Shown here piece after piece: positions 23,573-29,491 of a stretch of DNA of 29,491 nucleotides. A program made the translations under genes and the position numbers. Within the stretch, counting starts at the first letter, position 1. The number at the start of each line of letters is the position of its first letter. The notes beneath the pieces were generated by a model, which was given only the letters and a program-made list of their open reading frames with translations, had not been told where the DNA came from and ran no database searches. The DNA comes from Candidatus Moraniibacteriota bacterium (GTDB lineage Bacteria; Patescibacteriota; Minisyncoccia; Moranbacterales; GCA-2747515), in the NCBI GenBank assembly GCA_029938745.1, contig JAOZUJ010000004.1, forward strand, positions 1 through 29,491, written 5' to 3'.

Positions 23573-24910
23573 TTATCCGCGAATAATCGCAAGTAATTCA
23601 TCACGTTTTTGTTCCATCAGCTCTTGTGTAGTTGCCTCGCAGTTTAATCGGAGTACGGGCTCTGTGTTTGATGCACGCACATTGAACCACCAATCAGGGA
23701 AGTCGATTTTAATGCCATCTAATTCTGATAATTTGCCATCAGCATACTTTTCTTTGAGGGTTGCAAGTACTGCGTCTTTATCATGTACTTCTGAATTGAT
23801 CTCACCACTGTGATGATATCTGTGCAAATCTTGAATGAGTTGTGAGATCTTTTGATTTGTCTCTACCATGAGATTAAGAAGCGTAAAGGCTGCGAGTGTA
23901 CTCACTTCACCATTTTTGTTTGCTTGAAAATAATAGTGACCTGATAGTTCACCAGCAAAAAGTGCATCTTCTTCTAGCATTTGTTGTTTAATAAATGCAT
24001 GACCGACACGACATTCGTGTGCAGTGCCACCACTTTCTTCGATAATTTCTTTTACTGCACGCGATGAACGCAAATCATAGAGAATTATTGCATCTTTATT
24101 TTTTTCTAATAAAACTTTTGCGATAAGTCCTGTTATGAGGTCCATAGGTATAATTTTACCAGTTTCATCCACAAAGCCAACACGGTCCGCATCGCCGTCA
24201 TAGGCAATACCAAGATCAGCACCTTCTTTGATGACACGCGTTTGTAATTCTGCCAACGTATCAGTATTGAGTGGATTTGCTTCATGCGCATTGTATGCAT
24301 TGTCTAAATCACAATACAATTCTATGACATCAAAATTGTCAGCAAATTCTTTTGTATAAAAAGGTAATTCCAATACGCCCATCGTATTTGCACAATCAAC
24401 GACAATTGTAAATTTTTTATCTTCAAAATTAGCGAACTTTCCAAAATATTCATAGTAAGCTGGTTTGATATCATGTTGTGATACATTTCCTATTTCTTTT
24501 ATCTCACTAAACTGATTAGTTATGACTGCATCACGAATATCGTTTAGTCCACTTGCACTACCAACAGGAATCGCATTTTTGCGACAGACTTTGATTCCGT
24601 TATATTCTCCAGGGTTATGCGAAGCCGTAACTGCAATTGCACCGTCAACGTCAAGCTGATGTGAAGAAAAGTATAACATTGGTGTTGTGATCATACCAAG
24701 ATCGATCACATCGCAACCAGCATCAGTAACACCACTAATTAATGCTTTATGGAGCAATGGTCCAGATTCACGAGCATCGCGACCAACAGCGAGAACTTTT
24801 GCATCCAATTCATCAACAATAGCACGACCAATTTTATATACTGTGTCTTCATCGATATCAGTTGGATAAATACCTCGAATATCATAGGCTTTGAAAATCT
24901 CTTTATTCAT
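23573..24910 (-). CDS. manB: Phosphomannomutase/phosphoglucomutase
   Basis: The 445-aa alpha-D-phosphohexomutase interconverts hexose-6-P and hexose-1-P, giving mannose-1-P or glucose-1-P for nucleotide sugars. All four domain signatures are visible: the phosphoserine loop TASHNPGEYNG (S97), the metal loop DGDADR (238-243), the sugar-specificity loop GELSGH (320-325; the GEXSGH form favours glucose/mannose) and the phosphate-binding RASNTEP near residue 414. The start AYDIRGIYP is typical. It is the only minus-strand gene, convergent with trpS and divergent from the ATP-grasp pair. Phosphoglucosamine mutase is less likely given the specificity loop. Confidence 0.94.
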   Translation of the reverse strand: MNKEIFKAYDIRGIYPTDIDEDTVYKIGRAIVDELDAKVLAVGRDARESGPLLHKALISGVTDAGCDVIDLGMITTPMLYFSSHQLDVDGAIAVTASHNPGEYNGIKVCRKNAIPVGSASGLNDIRDAVITNQFSEIKEIGNVSQHDIKPAYYEYFGKFANFEDKKFTIVVDCANTMGVLELPFYTKEFADNFDVIELYCDLDNAYNAHEANPLNTDTLAELQTRVIKEGADLGIAYDGDADRVGFVDETGKIIPMDLITGLIAKVLLEKNKDAIILYDLRSSRAVKEIIEESGGTAHECRVGHAFIKQQMLEEDALFAGELSGHYYFQANKNGEVSTLAAFTLLNLMVETNQKISQLIQDLHRYHHSGEINSEVHDKDAVLATLKEKYADGKLSELDGIKIDFPDWWFNVRASNTEPVLRLNCEATTQELMEQKRDELLAIIRG

Positions 24911-24939
24911 AATATAAATATTTACGTTTTATAATATCT

Positions 24940-24968
24940 AGTATATCATTTTATAAAATAATGACCAA
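24940..24968 (-). promoter_or_regulatory. Promoter of the phosphomannomutase gene
   Basis: On the minus strand TTGGTC (24963-24968), a 17-bp spacer and TATACT (24940-24945) with an adjacent TGA extended -10 point to the gene; the leader would be about 23 nt. Confidence 0.6.
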
Positions 24969-24973
24969 TGCAT

Positions 24974-25001
24974 TTGCGAATTGGAAATTTATACGTATAA
25001 T
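24974..25001 (+). promoter_or_regulatory. Promoter of the ATP-grasp/PLP cluster, probably leaderless
   Basis: TTGCGA (24974-24979), a 16-bp spacer and perfect TATAAT (24996-25001) end six bases before the ATG at 25008, the same spacing as at scpA. Transcription should start at the start codon. Confidence 0.6.
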
Positions 25002-25007
25002 TTAGAC

Positions 25008-26048
25008 ATGGTTACAAAACAGTATAATAAAGCATATCCAATCGATAAGAGTAAATTAAACAGAAATCGATGGATGTTCATAAAGGAGGGACTAAGACGT
25101 GGATATGATATAAAAAAGATTCATCCACAAAAACGTATTTTTTTTGTGGAAAAAAATGGTAAGGGATTTATTTATGATACATTACCAGGAGCTCTCGTGG
25201 CACGAACACATATACCATATATTGCAAATAAGTTTTTTCAAAAAAAGATCATGAAAGCGTCAGGCGTCTCTGTTGCAGAAACTTTTGGTATTGCAAAAAG
25301 TGTAGATGACCTCAAACAGATCACATGTCGATTTCCGTGTGTTGTGAAGCCGGTGCAAGGTAGTTTGTCACAAAATGTTTTCACTAACATCGGGGATGCG
25401 CAAGAGCTAAGGAAATTAGTTAAAAAAGTAACTGACAGTAAGGGTGGGACAGCATTAATTGAAGAGATGGTAACAGGAAAGGAATACAGATTTTTAACAG
25501 TAAATGGAAAACTTGTGTCATGTGTTGAAAAAGATCCTGCGCGTATTGTCGGAGATGGCATTCATACAGTTCAAGAATTGATTGATATAAAAAATGCAGA
25601 TCCTGAGCGCGGCGCACATGATTCATTGACACATACAATACACCGCATTGCGATTGATGATTTTGTAAAAGAGAAGCTACAAAATGAAAATGTTGTATTA
25701 GACGATGTACTCGCAAAAGATCGTAATATTGTTATAGGGACAAATGTATTTGTGTTGTATGGAGGTGATTTTATTGAGAAAACAAGTGAAGTTCACGAAA
25801 CTTTTGTAGACGTAAGTGAGCGATTCTCACAAATGAATGATATTTTTATCGTAGGATTTGATGTCATTGCCGAGGATATTACAAAAGACGCAAATAAACA
25901 AAAATATATTTTTAATGAATTAAATGAACAGCCATTTTTTGATGTTAATGAAAAATGCAATATTGGCACTGGCGCACCAGTAGCTAAGGTCATGTGGGAT
26001 GAAATAGAAAAAATCGACATTATGACAAAAAAGTTTTTGTTGTTTTGA
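25008..26048 (+). CDS. ATP-grasp ligase, cyanophycin synthetase/GshAB-like, copy 1
   Basis: The 346-aa protein has an ATP-grasp fold that joins a carboxylate to an amine through an acyl phosphate. ATP-site residues are K114 (CVVKPVQGSL), the EEM...GKEYR block (E152-R161), D285 in GFDVIAEDI, and E304/N306 in FNELNEQP. The VGDGIHTVQELID segment (181-193) resembles the ATP-grasp half of cyanophycin synthetase and bifunctional glutathione synthetase. It lacks their other domains, and only a short N-terminal lead (about 1-80) precedes the grasp. The frame is open from TTG 24981, but the promoter position and the matching start of copy 2 favour ATG 25008. The substrates are unknown. Confidence 0.8.
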   Translation: MVTKQYNKAYPIDKSKLNRNRWMFIKEGLRRGYDIKKIHPQKRIFFVEKNGKGFIYDTLPGALVARTHIPYIANKFFQKKIMKASGVSVAETFGIAKSVDDLKQITCRFPCVVKPVQGSLSQNVFTNIGDAQELRKLVKKVTDSKGGTALIEEMVTGKEYRFLTVNGKLVSCVEKDPARIVGDGIHTVQELIDIKNADPERGAHDSLTHTIHRIAIDDFVKEKLQNENVVLDDVLAKDRNIVIGTNVFVLYGGDFIEKTSEVHETFVDVSERFSQMNDIFIVGFDVIAEDITKDANKQKYIFNELNEQPFFDVNEKCNIGTGAPVAKVMWDEIEKIDIMTKKFLLF

Positions 26049-26075
26049 AAAAAAAGTATATTCAGAGATAATAAT

Positions 26076-27119
26076 ATGATCAAAAAACAATATTACAAAG
26101 CATATCCAATTGATAAGAACAAATTAAACAGAAATCGATGGATGTTCATAGAGGAGGGAATTGAGCGTGGATATGATATAAAAAGAATTCATTATAAAAA
26201 ACTAATTATTCATGTAGCAAAAGATGGCAGAGGATTTATGTATGATACGTTGCCAGGCGCAGTGTCAATAAGGATGCGACTCCCATATATAACAAATAAG
26301 ACCTTTCAGAAGCAAATAATGAAAGCAAATAATATTTCTGTTGCGGAAACACTTGGTGTTGCAAAGACCAAGAATGATTTGACACATATAACACATGAAT
26401 TTCCGTGTGTTGTGAAGCCAGTGCGAGGTACTTTAGCAAAAAATGTTTTTGTTGATGTTGATACAGAGGAAAAATTACACATTGCTGTGAAAAAAATATT
26501 ACATAGTAAGTCTGTAGCACTAGTGGAAAAACAATATAATGGAAAGCAATATCGCATACTAGTAATTAATGGTAAATTTATATCATGTGTGCAGAGGTGT
26601 CCAGCATATATTGTCGGAGATGGCATTCATACAGTTCAAGAATTGATTGATATAAAAAATGCGAATCCAGAGCGAGGAGGGTATAATTCAAAAGTACATA
26701 CACTGCGCTATATTGTTATCAATGATCTTGTTAAAAATAAATTAAAAAAAAATCATATTCTACTTAGTGATATCATAGATGATGACAAAAAAATTATTTT
26801 TGATGTAGACTTGCCACATGCCTTAGATCTGGGTGGTGACATGATTGATGAAACAGATAATATTCATCAAACATTTATAGAAAAAAGTGAACATTTTACG
26901 CAAAAACATAACTTTTTTATTATTGGCTTTGATGTCATTGCAGAGGATATAACAAAGGATGTAAATCAACAAAAATATATCTTTAATGAGTTAAATGAGC
27001 AACCTTTTTTTGATATAAATGAAAAATGTAATATTGGCACTGGTCCACCAGTAGCTTCAATAATGTGGGATGAAATAGAAAAAGGTGATATTATGACAGA
27101 AAAATTTTTGCTTTTTTAA
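26076..27119 (+). CDS. ATP-grasp ligase, copy 2 (tandem paralogue)
   Basis: The 347-aa protein is a diverged tandem duplicate of the gene 27 bases upstream, with the same architecture: KAYPIDKNKLNRNRWMFIEEG start, CVVKPVRGTLAKNV ATP lysine, EKQYNGKQYR, VGDGIHTVQELID, GFDVIAEDI and FNELNEQPFFD. The central region (about 205-275) is the most different, which suggests a different acceptor substrate. A 54-bp block is identical at DNA level to copy 1, unlike the flanking sequence. It probably shares the transcript with copy 1 and the PLP enzyme. Sequential action of the two ligases on one product is inference. Confidence 0.8.
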   Translation: MIKKQYYKAYPIDKNKLNRNRWMFIEEGIERGYDIKRIHYKKLIIHVAKDGRGFMYDTLPGAVSIRMRLPYITNKTFQKQIMKANNISVAETLGVAKTKNDLTHITHEFPCVVKPVRGTLAKNVFVDVDTEEKLHIAVKKILHSKSVALVEKQYNGKQYRILVINGKFISCVQRCPAYIVGDGIHTVQELIDIKNANPERGGYNSKVHTLRYIVINDLVKNKLKKNHILLSDIIDDDKKIIFDVDLPHALDLGGDMIDETDNIHQTFIEKSEHFTQKHNFFIIGFDVIAEDITKDVNQQKYIFNELNEQPFFDINEKCNIGTGPPVASIMWDEIEKGDIMTEKFLLF

Positions 27120-27129
27120 TAATATAATA

Positions 27130-28389
27130 ATGCCAATTAATAATAATTTTGAAAAAAAATTGAAGCAAGTACTGCCAAAGATCATTAATGAATTTGGAAC
27201 ACCTTTTGTATTGTATGATGCACAAGGCATTATTGATGAATATGTTAATTTATCCGAATGTTTCAAAGATTTGAAATACAATAATTTTTTTGCAGTCAAG
27301 GCTACGCCAGAGCCAGTAATTCTGAAACTGATGTTGGATTTGGGGTCTGGTTTTGATTGCAGTTCTATTCAAGAACTGTTAATGGTTAGAAAGCTTGGTG
27401 TAAAACCAGAGAATATCATATTTACATCCAACAATACGTCCAAGGAAGAATTTGAAGTTGCTGTTGCAGACGGTGGCTGTATTTTGAATTTGGATGATGT
27501 AAGTTTTATTGATAAAGTTCCGCAAATGCCAGAAAGGATTTGTTTTCGTTATAATCCAGGGTCAGCAAGGTCTGGTAATGATATTATTGGGGATCCGGTA
27601 GAGTCAAAATTTGGTGTGCCAGATAAGCAAATTATTGAAGTATATGCACAAGCGCAAAAAAGAGGTGCTAAAAAATTTGGTTTGCATACGATGATCTGTT
27701 CAAATGAATTAGATCATGAGTACTTTGTTCAAAATACGCAAATGCTTAGTGAAGTAGTGATGCGATTGCATAAAGAGTTGAATATTAAATTGGATTTTAT
27801 CAATATCGGAGGCGGACTTGGAATTCCGTATGGACCAAAGGATAAGCCTGTTAATATTGCAAAAATGACATCTCGTATTATTGAAGTTATGCAAGACTTA
27901 GAAAATATTGTTGGATATGTGCCAGATCTTTACACAGAGTTTGGTCGGTATATGACTGGACCTCACGGGGTTTTGGTTATGCGTGTTGAAAATATTATGA
28001 ATAAATATCGTAAGTATGTTGGCGTAGACGCAAGTACAAATATTAATCCGCGTCCAGCAATCTATGATACATATCACAAACTTTCAGTTTTTGGTAAGGA
28101 AGATGATAAAATAACTGAGGTAGTTGATGTGGTAGGTTCTTTATGTAGAAATAATGATAAACTTGCTGTAGAAAGGCGGTTACCTAAGCTTGAAATTGGA
28201 GATATTTTGATTCAACACGATGTCGGTGCCCATGCTGTATCGCTCGGTTATAATTACAATGGTCGATTATTACCGCAACAATTATTATTAAGACAATCTG
28301 ATGTTGTTTGCATTAGACGTAAACAAGTTCCAAAAGATATGGACATTACTCTTAGTGGTGGGATTGTTGGTAAAACTGTTCAAATATAA
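27130..28389 (+). CDS. PLP-dependent decarboxylase-like protein (LysA family, atypical)
   Basis: The 419-aa protein has the alanine-racemase-type TIM barrel plus C-terminal beta domain of diaminopimelate and ornithine-type decarboxylases. Visible are FAVKATP (PLP lysine K57), GFDCSS, GLHTM (H186, stacking on PLP), INIGGGLGIPY (225-234), and the C-terminal VGSLCRNNDKL (C339, D343). Deviations from standard LysA are EFGR for EPGR (F271) and DVGAHAV for DAGAYG (H368), so the substrate may not be diaminopimelate. It starts ten bases after ATP-grasp copy 2 and is probably in the same pathway, perhaps making or removing a carboxylate on the ligated amino acid. A plain lysine-synthesis role remains possible. 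Confidence 0.75.
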   Translation: MPINNNFEKKLKQVLPKIINEFGTPFVLYDAQGIIDEYVNLSECFKDLKYNNFFAVKATPEPVILKLMLDLGSGFDCSSIQELLMVRKLGVKPENIIFTSNNTSKEEFEVAVADGGCILNLDDVSFIDKVPQMPERICFRYNPGSARSGNDIIGDPVESKFGVPDKQIIEVYAQAQKRGAKKFGLHTMICSNELDHEYFVQNTQMLSEVVMRLHKELNIKLDFINIGGGLGIPYGPKDKPVNIAKMTSRIIEVMQDLENIVGYVPDLYTEFGRYMTGPHGVLVMRVENIMNKYRKYVGVDASTNINPRPAIYDTYHKLSVFGKEDDKITEVVDVVGSLCRNNDKLAVERRLPKLEIGDILIQHDVGAHAVSLGYNYNGRLLPQQLLLRQSDVVCIRRKQVPKDMDITLSGGIVGKTVQI

Positions 28390-28432
28390 TATTTACGTAA
28401 GTAAGGGAAAAATCAATATCATAACAGAGAGT

Positions 28433-28461
28433 TTGGATATTTCCAGAAATTATTGTATAAT
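28433..28461 (+). promoter_or_regulatory. Promoter of the Cys-rich secreted protein gene
   Basis: TTGGAT (28433-28438), a 17-bp spacer and TATAAT (28456-28461) precede the gene by a leader of about 31 nt. Confidence 0.55.
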
Positions 28462-28498
28462 ACTTATAGTTTGAAATAAAAGAAATTTATTAGTTGAT

Positions 28499-29431
28499 AT
28501 GAAAAATACAAAAAAAACTTTTCTTACGATCACGATTTTCTTTATAGCGTTGATACTTACTGGACGTAAGTTCATAATCAATGTAATTGCAACGGAGCCT
28601 CCTATTTGTGGAGATATAAACGCACGGATAGATGAGGATATTCATTGTAGAATTGAGGTTAGCAATCCATATTTTGAACAGTTGAATTCTGCACATTTGA
28701 ATATCAATATTCCAAATGATGTTACTTTTGCGGTAATGGATAATGCGTGGACATGTACAACGACTGTAAATAATATTTCTTGTGACAGAACATATAGCGT
28801 ATCTTTTCCAAAAAATACATTTGATTATGTAGATGTTGTTTTTGGTGCAAATAAAGTTGGAAAATATAATATAGACTCAACTGTATCAGGCATAGGTACA
28901 AATACAATCGACATTTCATATGATGATGATCTAGATATTCCATACAATGTGATGTGGTGTGGCGATGGTGAGTGTAATGGTCCAGAAGATGTAGAATCTT
29001 GCGCAGAAGATTGCGGAGAATGTGGAGATGGTGAGTGTGATTGGGCGGGTGGTGAAGATCCATATTCATGCTACGACGATTGTGGAGAATGCGGTGACTA
29101 TGAGTGTAATGGTCCAGAAGATGCCGATTCTTGTTATAATGATTGCGGAGAATGTGGTGATGGCGAATGTACGTGGGGCGAAGAAGACCCGGAATCTTGT
29201 TATGATGACTGCGGAGAATGTGGTGATGGCGAATGTACGTGGGGCGAAGAAGACCCGGAATCTTGTTATGATGACTGCGGAGAATGTGGTGATGGTGAGT
29301 GTAATGGTCCAGAAGATCCTGAATCCTGTCCAATGGATTGTGAAGGTGGTGGAGATTGTGGTGATGGTTGGTGTGATTGGGAGGGCGGTGAAGACACAGA
29401 AAGCTGTCCAGAAGACTGCTTTCCTAGCTAG
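28499..29431 (+). CDS. Secreted cysteine-rich repeat protein
   Basis: The 310-aa protein starts with a signal peptide (KK, then a hydrophobic stretch at about 8-21, probable cleavage near residue 31). A beta-rich domain of about 120 residues with a few cysteines follows, similar in style to surface Ig-like or DUF11-type domains. From about residue 153 there are seven acidic repeats of 21-24 residues of the form CGDGEC-x(~8)-SC-x-x-DC, each with four cysteines. Repeats 4 and 5 are identical at DNA level (66 bp). Such C-GDG-C repeats are known at the ends of some secreted proteins and may bind calcium or be disulfide-locked. No sortase motif or membrane anchor ends the protein. Its function is unknown. 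Confidence 0.8.
   Translation: MKNTKKTFLTITIFFIALILTGRKFIINVIATEPPICGDINARIDEDIHCRIEVSNPYFEQLNSAHLNINIPNDVTFAVMDNAWTCTTTVNNISCDRTYSVSFPKNTFDYVDVVFGANKVGKYNIDSTVSGIGTNTIDISYDDDLDIPYNVMWCGDGECNGPEDVESCAEDCGECGDGECDWAGGEDPYSCYDDCGECGDYECNGPEDADSCYNDCGECGDGECTWGEEDPESCYDDCGECGDGECTWGEEDPESCYDDCGECGDGECNGPEDPESCPMDCEGGGDCGDGWCDWEGGEDTESCPEDCFPS
29153..29284 (+). repeat. Exact 66-bp tandem duplication inside the Cys-rich gene
   Basis: Bases 29153-29218 and 29219-29284 are identical and in frame, encoding repeats 4 and 5 of the protein. Identity at synonymous sites indicates a recent duplication. Confidence 0.9.
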
Positions 29432-29472
29432 ATTTATAAGATTTTTGATAGCTTTTGTGAGTTAAAAATAAA

Positions 29473-29491
29473 ATGAATATGAATATGAAAT
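29473..29491 (+). CDS. Possible start of the next gene (partial)
   Basis: Three in-frame ATG codons (MNMNMK) lie at the window end, 41 bases after the previous stop. Only six codons are visible, so this is a guess from spacing and strand. Confidence 0.2.

Noticed and set aside
24981..25007. TTG start for the first ATP-grasp gene
   Set aside because: The region holds the -10 element, and the paralogue starts at the position equivalent to ATG 25008.
28722..29333. 203-aa minus-strand frame rich in His and Leu
   Set aside because: It is the antisense shadow of the repeat region of the Cys-rich protein; composition is purely repeat-derived.
29022..29465. 147-aa plus-strand frame overlapping the Cys-rich gene
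   Set aside because: An out-of-frame shadow of the repeats with no start signal.
1..29491. Alternative genetic code with TGA as glycine
   Set aside because: TGA ends scpB, pgk and an ATP-grasp gene at the expected family lengths, and conserved frames contain no internal TGA.
1..29491. CRISPR arrays, insertion sequences, rRNA genes
   Set aside because: No regularly spaced repeats with unique spacers, no transposase frame, and no rRNA-like sequence seen.

Overview
This 29.5-kb window is AT-rich bacterial chromosome that reads with the standard bacterial code: TGA is a real stop after scpB, pgk and the first ATP-grasp gene. The gene content and style suggest a Candidate Phyla Radiation (Patescibacteria) genome. 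The signs are compact tightly packed genes, shortened enzymes (Pgk, RpoA), an N-terminally anchored solute-binding protein, a baseplate-J-like membrane protein next to an FtsA/PilM-like ATPase, a surface protein with a phage tail-collar domain, and almost no Shine-Dalgarno sequences. The lineage is inferred from these features, not from a marker-gene tree.

Layout. (1) 1-1.7 kb: 3' part of a large tail-collar surface protein, ending in a clear terminator, then an unusual palindromic intergenic element. (2) 1.8-5.4 kb: chromosome condensation (scpA, scpB) and cell wall (a DacA-type carboxypeptidase, mraY). (3) 5.4-8.9 kb: lower glycolysis (pgk, eno) and a PfkB-family sugar kinase. (4) 8.9-12.3 kb: an FtsA/PilM-like actin-fold ATPase and a large single-pass membrane protein with a baseplate-J-like domain. 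(5) 12.3-16.8 kb: a translation/transcription operon infA-rpmJ-rpsM-rpsK-rpsD-rpoA-rplQ-rplM-rpsI with a strong promoter, a possible attenuator leader, a large folded element between rpmJ and rpsM, and a closing terminator. (6) 16.9-20 kb: secG, an orphan peptide-binding protein, and an archaeal-type phosphoglucose/phosphomannose isomerase. (7) 20-23.5 kb: an RNase J-like protein behind a ~300-nt structured leader, then trpS. (8) 23.5-24.9 kb, minus strand: phosphomannomutase/phosphoglucomutase. (9) 25-28.4 kb: two tandem ATP-grasp ligases followed 10 bases later by a PLP-dependent decarboxylase-like protein, a candidate uncharacterised small-molecule pathway. (10) 28.5-29.4 kb: a secreted cysteine-rich repeat protein.

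How the genes work together. Sugar-phosphate enzymes (Pgi/Pmi, ManB, Pgk, Eno, PfkB) supply energy and cell-envelope precursors. MraY and DacA show that a peptidoglycan wall is made. The ribosomal operon, SecG, TrpS and RNase J are housekeeping expression and export functions. The least explained parts are the ATP-grasp/PLP cluster, the FtsA/PilM-baseplate-J pair, the Cys-rich secreted protein, and several structured non-coding elements (1695-1832, 12343-12416, 12834-12954, 19989-20293, 22411-22475, 23484-23519). Promoters follow a consensus near TTGACW - 16/17 bp - (TGN)TATAAT, and at least two start codons lie where transcription should begin, which implies leaderless mRNAs.
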